Shown here: piece after piece, positions 1 to 9,639 of the stretch
Position numbering within the stretch: the first letter of the stretch is position 1
How the letters are laid out: each line of letters starts with the position of its first letter
Origin: BD2-11 sp965221785
GTDB lineage: Bacteria; Gemmatimonadota; Gemmatimonadetes; Longimicrobiales; Gaopeijiaceae
Reading direction: 5' to 3'
NCBI GenBank assembly: GCA_965221785.1
Contig: CBDCSR010000003.1
Location: forward strand, 868,001 to 932,000
DNA length: 64,000 nt
Notes under the pieces: model-generated
Databases searched by the model: none
Seen by the model: the letters and a program-made list of their open reading frames with translations, nothing else
Told to the model about the DNA's origin: nothing
Position numbers and translations under genes: made by a program

Positions 1-924
1 AAGCACGGTTCGGCGAATCCCATCGGGGGGGAGAACGTCTTCGTGAAGATGCGATGGGGGGCGCTGCCCGAGGATCTCAAGCTGGAGAACGCGCCCCGCA
101 CGGTGAAGTTCGCGCTGGGCGAGAACCCGAAGCGGCGTCAGGGCCGCTATCCCGACACCCGCATGGGGACGCAGGAGATCATCCGCGACCACTTCATGGC
201 CGCGCGCGACTACGAGCGCGAATGGCAGCGGTGGGAGGAGAACCAGGAGGGACTGCCCCCGCGGCGCGACCTGCGCATGGAGGCGATTCTGGACATCCTG
301 GACCAGGAACTCCTCATCTCGTCGCACGGCTATCGCGCGGACGAGTTCCTCGCGCTGGTCCGGCTGGCCGAGGAGTTCGGCTTCCGGGTCCAGACGCTGC
401 AGCACGGGGTCGAGGCCTACAAGATCGCGCCGGAGCTCGCGGCGTCGGGGGTCGCGGCGGTGGTGTGGAGCGACTGGGGCGCCTTCAAGCTCGAAGCGTA
501 CGATGCGACGGTGTACAACGCCCGCATCCTGATCGAGGCGGGGGTGGTGACCTCGCTGCACTCGGACAACAGCGAGATCGCCAGCCGCATGAACTGGGAG
601 GCGGGCAAGCTGCTGCGCACCGGGCTCACCCCCGAGCAGGCGCTGTCGACGGTGACCAACCAGGCGGCGGAGGCAGTGGCGATCCACGACCAGGTCGGTT
701 CGCTGGAGGCCGGCAAGGACGCCGACTTCGTGATCTGGAGCGGCAACCCGCTCTCGCAGTTCTCGCGCGCCGAGCAGACGTGGGTCGATGGCCGGCGCTA
801 CTTCTCGCTCGAGGAGGACGCGGCCATGCGCGACCGCATCGAAGAGGAACGCACGCAGCTCATCCAGGCCATCCTGTCCGTGGAGGGCAACGGTGACCGG
901 AACGCTCAGATGGAGAGAAACTGA
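1..924 (+). CDS. Amidohydrolase family protein, C-terminal part (5' end outside window)
   Basis: The frame is open to the first base of the window, so only about 308 C-terminal residues are visible. It begins with the GSANPIGGENVFVKMRWG stretch usual in exported imidazolonepropionase-like amidohydrolases. The remaining half carries QHGVEAYKIAPEL and LHSDNSE, the positions where this superfamily places its later metal ligands and catalytic Asp. The closing block QVGSLEAGKDADFVIW-GNPL is the conserved C-terminal beta sandwich. Family knowledge suggests a metal-dependent hydrolase acting outside the cytoplasm; the substrate cannot be told. The stop overlaps the next ATG by one base (TGATG), so the two amidohydrolases are translationally coupled. 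Confidence 0.9.
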   Translation, partial: KHGSANPIGGENVFVKMRWGALPEDLKLENAPRTVKFALGENPKRRQGRYPDTRMGTQEIIRDHFMAARDYEREWQRWEENQEGLPPRRDLRMEAILDILDQELLISSHGYRADEFLALVRLAEEFGFRVQTLQHGVEAYKIAPELAASGVAAVVWSDWGAFKLEAYDATVYNARILIEAGVVTSLHSDNSEIASRMNWEAGKLLRTGLTPEQALSTVTNQAAEAVAIHDQVGSLEAGKDADFVIWSGNPLSQFSRAEQTWVDGRRYFSLEEDAAMRDRIEEERTQLIQAILSVEGNGDRNAQMERN

Positions 925-2294
925 TGACGACGATCGAGCGACGGGCGATGAGGGGAACCTGGTCACGGGCGGGCAGGGCCGCCTGCGCGGCGCTGGCGCT
1001 GTGGGCATGGGCGCCGGCAGCCATCGAGGCCCAGGTGCGCATGACGGTGCCCCCGCAGGCCGAGCCGATGGCCTTGCGTGGAGCGACGATTCACACGGTG
1101 ACGAGCGGTGTCATCGAGAACGGGACCATCCTCTTCGAGAACGGGGTGATCACCGCGGTCGGCGCCGATCTGGAGATTCCGGACGGAACCCGCGTGGTCG
1201 ATGCGACCGGGAAGCACATCTATCCCGGGCTCATCGACGCCTACAGCACGGTGGGGATCGCCGAGATCGGGGCGGTCGGGGTCTCCAACGACATTAATGA
1301 ACTGGGCGACTTCAACCCGAACGTGCGCGCGGACGTCGCCGTGAACGCCGAGAGCCGGCACATCGGCACGACCCGTTCGGCCGGCGTGCTCACCACGCTC
1401 ACGACCCCCGACGGCGGCCTCGTCTCCGGCATGTCTTCCGCGATGGCCCTCGAGGGCTGGAGCTGGGAAGAGATGTCGATGCAGTCGGCCGCGGCGCTCA
1501 ACGTCAACTGGCCGAACCCGAATCCCCGCCGCTTCCGCGGGTTCGGGGGCTTCGGCTTCGGTCCACAGGAGGATCCGCCGAGCTACGAGGAGCAGGTTCA
1601 GCAGCTGAAGAGCTTTTTCGCCGAGGCGCGGGCCTATCGCGATGCGGTGGCCGCCGGCGAGGAGGTGCGCAGCGACTCCCGCTATCTGGCGATGATGCCG
1701 GTCTTCGACGGGGAGCTTCCCGTTGTGGTCGCGGCCGACGGAGCGGCGCAGATCAACGACGCCGTAACCTGGGCGCAGGAGGAGAACCTCAGGATCGTGA
1801 TCCGCGGCGGCCGCGACGCCATCCACGTGGCGGACCGCCTGGTCGCCGAGGACGTTCCGGTGATCCTGACATCGACGATGGCCGCCCCCGGCCGGGACTA
1901 CGAGGGTTACGACGGCGCCTACTCGATGCCGGCGCGGCTGCACGAGGCGGGCGTGCGCTTCGCGATCTCGGGCGGCTCCGGCTCGCTGTACTCGAACCGG
2001 CTGCCCTTCGAGGCGGGGGTGGCGGTTGCGTTCGGGCTTCCGGAGGACGAGGCGCTGAGGGCGGTGACCATCAACCCGGCGCAGTTCCTGGGGCTTGAAG
2101 ACCGGGTCGGCTCCCTGGAGCCGGGCAAGCAGGCGACCTTCCTCATTACGACGGGCACGCCGCTCGACATGACCACCGACATCGAGCAGGCCTACATCCA
2201 GGGCCGCGAGCTCGACATGATGGACATCCAGAAATACTTCTTCGAGAAGTACATGGAGAAGGTCAGGCAGTACATGCGGCGGGTGATCATGTAG
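924..2294 (+). CDS. Exported amidohydrolase-like protein with degenerate first metal site
   Basis: A 456-residue protein. The basic N-terminus (RRAMRGTWSRAGRAAC) and hydrophobic stretch ending near AAIEAQ look like a signal peptide. The amidohydrolase opening (RGATIHTVTSGVIENGTI, then the HIYPGLIDAYSTVG strand) and closing (VGSLEPGKQATFLITTGTPLD) are clear. At the position where active family members have an HxH pair after PGLID, this protein has DAYST, so the usual first metal site is missing. The equivalent of the HSDNSE motif is also replaced (GGSGSLYSNR). It is coupled to the upstream, apparently active paralogue, so it may be a non-catalytic partner of a pair. Start at ATG 924 is set by the overlap. 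Confidence 0.88.
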   Translation: MTTIERRAMRGTWSRAGRAACAALALWAWAPAAIEAQVRMTVPPQAEPMALRGATIHTVTSGVIENGTILFENGVITAVGADLEIPDGTRVVDATGKHIYPGLIDAYSTVGIAEIGAVGVSNDINELGDFNPNVRADVAVNAESRHIGTTRSAGVLTTLTTPDGGLVSGMSSAMALEGWSWEEMSMQSAAALNVNWPNPNPRRFRGFGGFGFGPQEDPPSYEEQVQQLKSFFAEARAYRDAVAAGEEVRSDSRYLAMMPVFDGELPVVVAADGAAQINDAVTWAQEENLRIVIRGGRDAIHVADRLVAEDVPVILTSTMAAPGRDYEGYDGAYSMPARLHEAGVRFAISGGSGSLYSNRLPFEAGVAVAFGLPEDEALRAVTINPAQFLGLEDRVGSLEPGKQATFLITTGTPLDMTTDIEQAYIQGRELDMMDIQKYFFEKYMEKVRQYMRRVIM

Positions 2295-2342
2295 CCTTAG
2301 ACTGCCGGACTTGCCCGGCGTTCCCATCACGGACCCGTACCC

Positions 2343-2930
2343 ATGATTGCTACGCGCCCACGTCCTCCAGGCCGTCCCTTCTACCTGGCACGGCTGACCA
2401 CCCTTGTCGTGGCGACCGGCGTGGCTGTCTGGGCACCAACCCCCGCCACCGCCCAGCAGCCCGCCGCCGATCCGGCGGACGTCGCCTCCATCGACGCCAT
2501 CATCACGGCCCTCTACGAAGTGATCTCCGGCGACGCGGGCGTGGCGCGCGACTGGGACCGATTCCGGTCGCTGTTCGTGTCCGGCGCGACCCTCAGCCCG
2601 GTGGGCCGTCCCGGCGGCGGCGCGACCTACGCGCGCAGGGTGATCACGCCCGACGAGTACGCGGAGGTGGCCGGCGCGTCGCTCGAGGCCAACGGCTTCC
2701 ACGAGGTGGAGATCCACCGGGTGACCGAGGAGTACGGCGTCATCGCGCACGCGTTCAGCACCTACGAATCGCGCAGGAGCGCGAGCGACCCCGAGCCGTT
2801 TACGCGCGGCATCAATTCGATTCAACTGATGCACGACGGATCGCGCTGGTGGGTGGTGTCGATCTTCTGGCTCGGGGAAGGACCCGACCACCCGATTCCG
2901 GCGAAGTACCTTCCGGCGGGCGGAGGCTGA
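2343..2930 (+). CDS. Exported NTF2/SnoaL-like protein
   Basis: A 195-residue protein with an N-terminal signal peptide (residues ~1-38, ending near TPATAQQ). The mature part reads like the cone-shaped NTF2/SnoaL fold: an opening helix (IDAIITALYEVISG), the DWDRFRSLFV segment, and a terminal strand pair ending RGINSIQLMHDGSRWWVVSIFW. No catalytic residues can be assigned. It lies 48 bp after the amidohydrolase and could be co-transcribed with it. A GCCGG/CCGGC hairpin at 2304-2319 sits between them but has no T-run, so it is not a convincing terminator. Confidence 0.7.
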   Translation: MIATRPRPPGRPFYLARLTTLVVATGVAVWAPTPATAQQPAADPADVASIDAIITALYEVISGDAGVARDWDRFRSLFVSGATLSPVGRPGGGATYARRVITPDEYAEVAGASLEANGFHEVEIHRVTEEYGVIAHAFSTYESRRSASDPEPFTRGINSIQLMHDGSRWWVVSIFWLGEGPDHPIPAKYLPAGGG

Positions 2931-2966
2931 CCCGGGGCGGGCTTGTTGACGCCCGGGCATTGCGCC

Positions 2967-3386
2967 ATGCACATTATTCTCATGCGCCGCACCGCAGCTC
3001 TGTTCGCCCTCGCGGCCCTTTCCTGGTCCCAACTGGCCGCGCTTCATTGTGACATGGGTGCTTCCATGCCCATGCTCGAAGCCACGCCGCGCGCCTTCGC
3101 GTCCGTGCACCCGGCCGGCGACCTGTCGCACGGCGCCGGCGGCCTTGCGCACCACCATCTCTCCACCGAGGAGCCACCGGCCGCCCCGCACGGGGAGCAC
3201 CACGGCGAGGGCAGCGGGTGCCTGATGATCCTGGCGTCCTGCGGCGCCGCCTCTGCGCGCACCGTGCAAACGACCATCCTGGCTCGCGTCCCGGCCGTTT
3301 CCGTCCAGGCGAACCTCTACATCGCGCCCATCCCCGTCGCGGTCTCAATGGGCGTCGAAACACCCCCGCCTCGCCACCACGCCTGA
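2967..3386 (+). CDS. Small His-rich exported protein upstream of the metal efflux operon
   Basis: About 139 residues from ATG 2967; ATG 2982 is also possible. A hydrophobic signal (LFALAALSWSQLAA) is followed by HCDMGASMPM and a His-rich region (GGLAHHHL, HGEHHGEGSGC). It also has cysteines and a C-terminal RHHA. No named family is recognised. Position directly ahead of the TolC-CusB-CusA operon, together with the His/Met/Cys content, suggests a periplasmic metal-binding or metal-sensing accessory protein. That role is inference. Another explanation is a small low-complexity exported protein unrelated to metals. Confidence 0.6.
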   Translation: MHIILMRRTAALFALAALSWSQLAALHCDMGASMPMLEATPRAFASVHPAGDLSHGAGGLAHHHLSTEEPPAAPHGEHHGEGSGCLMILASCGAASARTVQTTILARVPAVSVQANLYIAPIPVAVSMGVETPPPRHHA

Positions 3387-3584
3387 CCGCCCGCGCTCCG
3401 TTCGGGGCGCAACCCGTGAAGGCCGCCTGACTCGCGCGCGCGCCGCCGCACCCGCCGGTGGCGTTTCCCGCAGTCGGTCGTGGGCCCGCCCAGCGCAGCA
3501 CACGGTCCCCTTCCCTTCGGAACCGTAGCCTCGCGCCCGGCCATCCCCTCACGGGACCTGTCGACATCTGATGGCGAGGTACAC

Positions 3585-4928
3585 ATGTCTATCAAGCGGA
3601 TCCTGGCGGTTGCGCTTGCAATCGCGGTCTCGGATCCCCTGGGCCCGGCCAGCGCCACGGCGCAGACGCCGACCCATGCGAACAACGGCGATCCAACCCT
3701 TGCCGCGCTCATCGCGGAAGCACTGGAGGGCAACCCGCGCGTACGCGGAGCATTCTCGGACGTGCGGGCCGCGCGTGCCCGCGTCCCTCAGGCCGCAGCC
3801 CTGCCGAATCCGACGGTTGCCTTCACGCAGCACCTGCGGGGCCCCCAGACCAGGGTCGGGCCGCAAACGTCGGGCGTATCGCTCAGCCAGGCATTCCCCT
3901 GGTTCGGGACGCTTTCGGACCGAAGGGACATCGCCGAGGCCGAGGCCGAGAGTCGCGGCGAGGCATATCGGGAACAGAGGGCCGAGGTCGTGCGGCAGGT
4001 CAAGCTGGCCTACTACGACCTCGCGTACCTCGATGAAGCCCTCCGCATCACCGGTGAGGAGGAACAGCTCCTCCTCCACTACGAGACCCTGGCCCAGGCC
4101 CGCTACTCGCAGGGCTTCGGGCAGCAGCAGGCAGTGCTCAAGCTTCAGGCGGAGGTGACACGCGTCCTGAGCAGACGGCAAACGCTGCTTCAGCAGCGGA
4201 CCGACTTCGAAGCGGCGCTCAACATCCTCGCGAATCGACCGGTGGACGCCGCCATCCCGACGATCGAGATCGGGGAGCCGCTGCTGGCGAGCGTTGACGA
4301 TGAGCGGTTGCGGGCAGCCGGGATCGGCGCCAGGCCGGAGGTGAGATCGGCGCGGCTGCGCATCGAGAACAGCCAGCGGGCGGTGCGCCTGGCGCGTCGC
4401 CGGTACCGGCCCGACCTCTCCATCGGCTTGGCCTGGGGGAGCGTGCTCGACCGGCGCGACGACCCGGGCCTCATCGATCCGCCTCCGGACAACGGGCGCG
4501 ATACCTACAGCCTCACCCTGGGCGCGAGCATACCCGTCTTCAGGTCGAGCTACGACGCGGGCATGCGCGAAGCCGCCGCGAGTCTCACCGCGGCCGAGGA
4601 AGGGTATCGCGATGCGGTAAACGAGGTGGCGCTCGCCGTCCGTTCGACTGCGTTCCGCCTGACCACCATCGAGGGGCAACTAGCCCTTTTCGAACGCGCG
4701 CTGCTCCCCCAGGCGGAGCAGGCCCTGCGTGCGACCGAGGAGGCGTATTCGGCCGGCGTCACGGGCGTGCTGGAGTTGCTGGACAGCGAGTCCGTCCTGC
4801 TGGACGTCCGCCTCGGCCTCGCACGCATGCGGGCCGACTACATGAAGACGCTGGCCGACATGGAGCGGGCCATCGGCTCGCCCTTTCCCGAGGACGGAGC
4901 ATCGTCTCCGGACGAGGAGGGATCATGA
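3585..4928 (+). CDS. TolC-family outer membrane efflux channel (CusC/CzcC type)
   Basis: A 447-residue protein starting at ATG 3585, preceded by a GAGGT ribosome site; an upstream in-frame start at 3480 would add a non-signal-like leader. The signal peptide (KRILAVALAIAVSDPLG...) ends near ATAQ. The rest has the paired efflux-protein repeats: LAALIAEALEGNPRV, ATYPNP-like ALPNPTVAF, then a second half starting ARPEVRSARLRIE and ending with the GVTGVLELLDSE coiled segment. It would form the trimeric outer-membrane tunnel of the metal efflux pump encoded by the next two genes. Its stop overlaps the adaptor's ATG by four bases (ATGA). Confidence 0.92.
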   Translation: MSIKRILAVALAIAVSDPLGPASATAQTPTHANNGDPTLAALIAEALEGNPRVRGAFSDVRAARARVPQAAALPNPTVAFTQHLRGPQTRVGPQTSGVSLSQAFPWFGTLSDRRDIAEAEAESRGEAYREQRAEVVRQVKLAYYDLAYLDEALRITGEEEQLLLHYETLAQARYSQGFGQQQAVLKLQAEVTRVLSRRQTLLQQRTDFEAALNILANRPVDAAIPTIEIGEPLLASVDDERLRAAGIGARPEVRSARLRIENSQRAVRLARRRYRPDLSIGLAWGSVLDRRDDPGLIDPPPDNGRDTYSLTLGASIPVFRSSYDAGMREAAASLTAAEEGYRDAVNEVALAVRSTAFRLTTIEGQLALFERALLPQAEQALRATEEAYSAGVTGVLELLDSESVLLDVRLGLARMRADYMKTLADMERAIGSPFPEDGASSPDEEGS

Positions 4929-6442
4929 GGAACACAAGGAGATTTCAGTTCGCCGCAATCGTGGCGCTGGGCGCGGTCGTCGGCGCGGGCGGGACGCTGC
5001 TCCTGATGCGCATCGTGCCGGGCGAGCCCATGGCCGGGGCACCGCCCGGAGCCGGCATGAGCGGCGACCACGCATCCCATGGAGAAGCCGGGGCGGGTGG
5101 CGCCGATGCGGCGACCGCCGGAGGCACGGGTGAACGCAGGATCCTCTACTGGCGAGCGCCGATGGATCCGAACTACACGTCGGACCGCCCCGGCAAGTCG
5201 CCGATGGGGATGGATCTGGTTCCGGTCTACGAGGACGAAGGCCTCGCGGACGGCCAGGTCCGGGTGAGCCCGAGCTTCCTGCAGAACTTCGCCGTGCGCA
5301 CGGCTGACGTGCAGCGCGGCTCGCTCCCGGTCTTCATCCGTACCGTCGGCATCCTGGCGCACAACGAGGAGCGGGTGGTCTCGGTCCAGACCAAGTACGC
5401 GGGCTGGATCGAGGAGGCCAGCGTCAACAACGTGGGCGAGACGGTCGAAAGGGGCGATGTGCTCTTCGAGATCTACAGCCCGGAGCTGGTCACGACCCAA
5501 CGCGAGTTTACGGGGGCGATGGACTACCTCCGGCGCCTGCGGGACGGCGGGGCCTACCCGGAGGCGATCGAGCGCGCGCAGTCCCTCCTGGAGGCCACCC
5601 GGGAGCGCCTGCTCTACTGGGACATGACCGAGGCGCAGATCGACGCGCTCGCCGAATCGGGGACGGTCGCGCGCACGGTCCGGGTATTCTCGCCCGCCAC
5701 CGGCTTCATCGTCGAGAAGATGGGCGACTCGATGGAGGGGTTGCGGATCGAACCCGGGATGACGGTCCTGAAGATCGCCGATCACTCCACGCTCTGGGCC
5801 GAGACCGAGTTCTACGAGGACGATCTCAGGCATGTGGGCGAGGGCGAGGCCGTGGGAATCGAGGCGGACGCGTTCCCGGGCCGGCAATGGGAAGGGCGCA
5901 TCCTCTTCTTTCGTCCCGCCTTGAATACGCAGACGCGGACGCTCACGGCGTTCGTGGAGGTGGCCAACGCCGACCTCCGGCTCCGGCCCGGGATGTACGT
6001 CGATGTGACGGCGCGGGGCGGGGGCGCGTCCGACGCCGTGATGGTGGCCGCCGAGGCGGTGCTGCACAGTGGAACGCGCGCGGTCGCGATCGTGGCCAGG
6101 GGCAGCGGCGTGTTCGAGCCGCGCGAGGTCCTGCTCGGAACCGAGAGCGAAGGGATGCAGGAGGTGACGTCCGGGCTGGTCCCCGGAGAGCAGGTTCTCG
6201 TCTCGTCCCAGTTCCTCATCGACGCCGACGCCAATCTCAAGGCCGCGATCTCGCAGCTGTTGAGCGGCGCGGAGTCAGGGGAGGAGCCCGGTATGGACGG
6301 GATGATGCCAGGCGCCGGGATGCCTGCCTCGCATCGAGAGATGCCGGATTCGAGTGGCGAGATGCCGGGCTCGCACGGGCAGCCGCCGGGCGAAGCTGGA
6401 GCGATGCCCGGGGCGGTCCCCGGTCCCCGTCGCTCGCACTGA
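4925..6442 (+). CDS. cusB: CusB-type periplasmic adaptor with heavy-metal-binding domain and Met/His-rich tail
   Basis: A 505-residue adaptor with an N-terminal membrane anchor (residues ~8-30) and a Met/His-containing linker. The short heavy-metal-binding domain shows YWRAPMDP (~76-82) and KSPMGMDLVPVY (~91-102), as in CusB-like proteins. The barrel-sandwich and hairpin domains follow (QTKYAGWIEEASVNNVGETVERGD; YSPELVTTQREF). The final ~50 residues are an unusual low-complexity tail with many Met and His residues (GMDGMMPGAGMP, SHREMP, GEMPGSHG). The Met-rich makeup favours Cu(I)/Ag(I) cargo, and the tail might take the place of a separate CusF chaperone, which is absent here; both points are inference. 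It overlaps the channel gene and is followed 13 bp later by cusA. Confidence 0.92.
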   Translation: MRNTRRFQFAAIVALGAVVGAGGTLLLMRIVPGEPMAGAPPGAGMSGDHASHGEAGAGGADAATAGGTGERRILYWRAPMDPNYTSDRPGKSPMGMDLVPVYEDEGLADGQVRVSPSFLQNFAVRTADVQRGSLPVFIRTVGILAHNEERVVSVQTKYAGWIEEASVNNVGETVERGDVLFEIYSPELVTTQREFTGAMDYLRRLRDGGAYPEAIERAQSLLEATRERLLYWDMTEAQIDALAESGTVARTVRVFSPATGFIVEKMGDSMEGLRIEPGMTVLKIADHSTLWAETEFYEDDLRHVGEGEAVGIEADAFPGRQWEGRILFFRPALNTQTRTLTAFVEVANADLRLRPGMYVDVTARGGGASDAVMVAAEAVLHSGTRAVAIVARGSGVFEPREVLLGTESEGMQEVTSGLVPGEQVLVSSQFLIDADANLKAAISQLLSGAESGEEPGMDGMMPGAGMPASHREMPDSSGEMPGSHGQPPGEAGAMPGAVPGPRRSH

Positions 6443-6455
6443 GGGAGGCCCGCTC

Positions 6456-9400
6456 ATGTTCGCGCGCATCATCGACGGCTCCATCAGGAACCGGCCCCTT
6501 ATCCTCGTCGGCGCCCTGGCCGTCGCGGTGGCTGGCATTTTCTCGCTGTCCCGCACGCCCATCGACGCCATTCCGGATCTCTCGGACGTGCAGGTCATCA
6601 TCCAGACGGAGTATCCGGGCCAGGCGCCGCGCATCGTGGAAGACCAGGTCACCTACCCCGTCGCCACGCAGATGCTGGCGGCGCCGTTCGCGCAGGTGGT
6701 GCGCGCGTACTCGTTCTTCGGAGTGTCGTTCGTGTACGTCATCTTCGAGGACGGAACCGACCTCTACTGGGCCAGAAGCCGGGTCCTCGAGTACCTGAAC
6801 GCCCTTTCCGAGCAACTGCCGCCGGGCGTCACGCCCCGCCTCGGGCCCGATGCCACCGGCGTCGGCTGGGCCTTCGTCTACGCGCTCCGCTCCGACCGCC
6901 ACGACCTCGGGGAACTGCGCGCGATCCAGGACTGGTTCCTCAGGTACGAGCTGACCGCGGTGCGCGGGGTCTCGGAGGTGGCCAGCGTGGGCGGCTTCGT
7001 GCGCCAGTACCAGATCACGGTCGACCCGAATCGCCTGCGCGCGTACGATCTGTCCATCTCCGCCATCCGCACCGCCATCCAGGAGAGCAACAGCGATGTC
7101 GGGGGCGGGCTCATCGAGGTCGCCGAGCGGGAGTTCATGATCCGGGGCCTCGGCTACATCCAGTCGGTCGACGACATTCGCCGAATCGGTCTCGGCGTGA
7201 GCGCGGACGGGACGCCGATCCTGCTGGAGGATGTCGCGCGCGTCAGCCTGGGGCCGGAGGGCCGCCGCGGACTCGCCGAGTGGAACGGAGAAGGGGAGAC
7301 CGTCGGCGGCATCGTCGTGGTACGGTCCGGCGCGGACACGCGGCAGGTGATCCGGGACGTGAAGGACAGGCTGGCGGAAATCACGCCGGGTCTGCCGGAG
7401 GGCGTGGAGATCGAGGTGGCGTACGACCGCACCGGCCTGATCGACCGGGCGGTGGGAAGCATCCGCATGAGCCTGGCGCAGCAGCTCGTGATCGTGGGCC
7501 TGGTGTGCCTCGTCTTCCTCTTTCACCTGCGCAGCGGACTGGTGGCCGTGATCGCGCTGCCGGTGGGAATCCTGATGGCCCTGATCGTGGTGCGGCTGCA
7601 GGGCCTCACGCTCAACATCATGTCCCTGGGCGGGATCGCGGTCGCGATCGGGACGATGGTCGACGCGGGGATCGTGATGGTCGAGAACGCCCACCGGCGC
7701 CTCGCCCAGGACGGTGGCCGCAGGCCGCACTGGGAGATTGTCGGCTCCGCTGCGCGGGAAGTGGGTCCGTCGCTGTTCCTGGCGCTGCTGGTGATCACCG
7801 TTTCGTTCATGCCCGTCTTCACCCTCGAAGCGCAGGAGGGGCGGCTGTTCAAGCCCCTTGCGTTCACCAAGACCTACGCGATGGCGGCAGCCGCGCTCCT
7901 GTCGGTGACCCTGATTCCCGTCCTGGTGGGCTACTGGGTGCGAGGCAGGATCCGCCCGCCGACGCGCACCCCGTTGGGCCGGCTACTGGCCCGGACGTAT
8001 TGGCCGGTTCTGTCGCTGGCTCTGCGGTTTCGGACGTGGGTACTGGCCGCTGCCGTGCTGGGGCTGGCGGCGACCGCCGTGCCGCTGTCGCGGCTGGGGT
8101 CGGAGTTCATGCCTCCGCTCTGGGAGGGCGACCTGCTTTACATGCCCACGACGCTCCCCGGGGTCTCGATCACCGAAGCGCGCGAGATCCTGCAGCAGAC
8201 CGACCGGATCATCTACACCTTCCCCGAAGTCCAGCATGTCTTCGGCAAGGTGGGGCGGGCGGAAACGGCGACCGATCCCGCGCCCCTGTCCATGATCGAG
8301 ACCACCATCGCCCTGAAGCCCCGCGACCAGTGGCGGTCCGGGATGACGCCCGAGCGCCTAATCGAGGAACTCGACGCCGCCCTGCAGATTCCGGGGCTGA
8401 CCAACGCCTGGACCATGCCCATCCGGAGCCGGATCGACATGCTGTCAACCGGAATCCGCACACCCGTCGGCGTCAAGATCGCCGGTCCCGATCTGGCCGA
8501 GCTGGAGAGGCTGGGGCGCGAGATCGAGGCAGTGCTGCGGGACGTTCCCGGGACCGCCAGCGTTTACGCGGACCGCGTAATGGGCGGCAACTACCTCGAT
8601 TTCGCCATCGACCGCGAGGCGATTGCCCGGCACGGACTCACGGTGAGGGACGTGCAGGAGGTGGTCCGGACGGCGATCGGCGGGATGAACGTCACGACGA
8701 CGGTGGAAGGTCTCACGCGTCATCCGGTCAACCTGCGCTACAGCCGCGAACTGCGAGACGATCTGCCGGCGCTGCGCGCCGTCCTGGTGACGACCCCGCA
8801 GGGGCACCAGGTGCCGCTGGGACAGCTGGCGGGCATGGAGTACGTGGTCGGTCCCCCGAGCATCAAGAGCGAGGGGGCGAAGCCCAACGCCTGGGTGTAC
8901 GTCGACCTGCGCGACGTCGACATGGGCGGATACGTGGAGTCCGCCCGTGAGGCGGTCGCGGCCGGGGTCGCGCTTCCGCCGGGGTACACGATCGCGTGGA
9001 GCGGGCAGTACGAGTACCTCGAGCGCGCCCAGCGGCGCCTCATGTACGTAGTTCCGATGACCCTCCTCCTGATCTTTGTGCTGATCTACCTGACCAACAG
9101 ATCCGTGACGGAGACCTGCCTCGTGCTGCTGGGCGTTCCGTTTGCCGTCGCCGGCTCGTTCTGGCTGCTGCAGGTGCTGAACTACGACCTCTCCATCGCC
9201 GTCTGGATCGGGATCATCGCGCTGGCGGGTCTCTATGCCGAAACCGCGATCGTGTTTCTGCTCTATCTGAACCTCTCGTTCAACGACTACCGCGACCGCG
9301 GGCTGCTGACCGATCGCGCGGCGCTCGCGCAGGCGATTCGGGCGGGATCCATCAAGCGGGTCCGCCCGATCATGATGACCATCGCAACCGATGTGCTGGG

Positions 9401-9584
9401 GCTGATGCCGATCATGTGGAGCGCGGGCGCGGGAGCCGACGTGATGAAGCGGATCGCGGCGCCCCTGGTCGGAGGGGTCGTGACGTCGGGCGCCGTGGTG
9501 CTTCTGCTCTTCCCGGTGGTCTACTACCTGTGGAAGGCGCGCGGGCTGCCGGAGGGCCCGGGAGAGAGCGCTGTCGCGGTCTGA
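6456..9584 (+). CDS. cusA: CusA-type RND heavy-metal efflux permease
   Basis: A 1042-residue inner-membrane proton antiporter, the usual length for HME-RND pumps. Start at ATG 6456 with GGGAGG eight bases upstream. It has the first TM and SRTPIDAIPDLSDVQVI opening, and TM4 with the GTMVDAGIVMVENAHRRL motif. That motif matches CusA closely, with the essential Asp of the proton relay, rather than the CzcA form. The second acidic relay residue appears in GLYAETAIVFLLYL and the final TM block is complete. With the upstream channel and adaptor it forms a complete tripartite pump. Monovalent Cu/Ag is the likely cargo by family resemblance. Confidence 0.94.
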   Translation: MFARIIDGSIRNRPLILVGALAVAVAGIFSLSRTPIDAIPDLSDVQVIIQTEYPGQAPRIVEDQVTYPVATQMLAAPFAQVVRAYSFFGVSFVYVIFEDGTDLYWARSRVLEYLNALSEQLPPGVTPRLGPDATGVGWAFVYALRSDRHDLGELRAIQDWFLRYELTAVRGVSEVASVGGFVRQYQITVDPNRLRAYDLSISAIRTAIQESNSDVGGGLIEVAEREFMIRGLGYIQSVDDIRRIGLGVSADGTPILLEDVARVSLGPEGRRGLAEWNGEGETVGGIVVVRSGADTRQVIRDVKDRLAEITPGLPEGVEIEVAYDRTGLIDRAVGSIRMSLAQQLVIVGLVCLVFLFHLRSGLVAVIALPVGILMALIVVRLQGLTLNIMSLGGIAVAIGTMVDAGIVMVENAHRRLAQDGGRRPHWEIVGSAAREVGPSLFLALLVITVSFMPVFTLEAQEGRLFKPLAFTKTYAMAAAALLSVTLIPVLVGYWVRGRIRPPTRTPLGRLLARTYWPVLSLALRFRTWVLAAAVLGLAATAVPLSRLGSEFMPPLWEGDLLYMPTTLPGVSITEAREILQQTDRIIYTFPEVQHVFGKVGRAETATDPAPLSMIETTIALKPRDQWRSGMTPERLIEELDAALQIPGLTNAWTMPIRSRIDMLSTGIRTPVGVKIAGPDLAELERLGREIEAVLRDVPGTASVYADRVMGGNYLDFAIDREAIARHGLTVRDVQEVVRTAIGGMNVTTTVEGLTRHPVNLRYSRELRDDLPALRAVLVTTPQGHQVPLGQLAGMEYVVGPPSIKSEGAKPNAWVYVDLRDVDMGGYVESAREAVAAGVALPPGYTIAWSGQYEYLERAQRRLMYVVPMTLLLIFVLIYLTNRSVTETCLVLLGVPFAVAGSFWLLQVLNYDLSIAVWIGIIALAGLYAETAIVFLLYLNLSFNDYRDRGLLTDRAALAQAIRAGSIKRVRPIMMTIATDVLGLMPIMWSAGAGADVMKRIAAPLVGGVVTSGAVVLLLFPVVYYLWKARGLPEGPGESAVAV

Positions 9585-9639
9585 CGGGTACGCCGATAAT
9601 GTAGTGTTTCCGCAAACCCAGCGGAGAACCCGCCGACGA

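Noticed and set aside
963..3269. A 768-codon minus-strand open frame
   Set aside because: It is antisense to three well-supported genes and has the Arg/His/Ala-rich makeup of GC-driven shadow frames.
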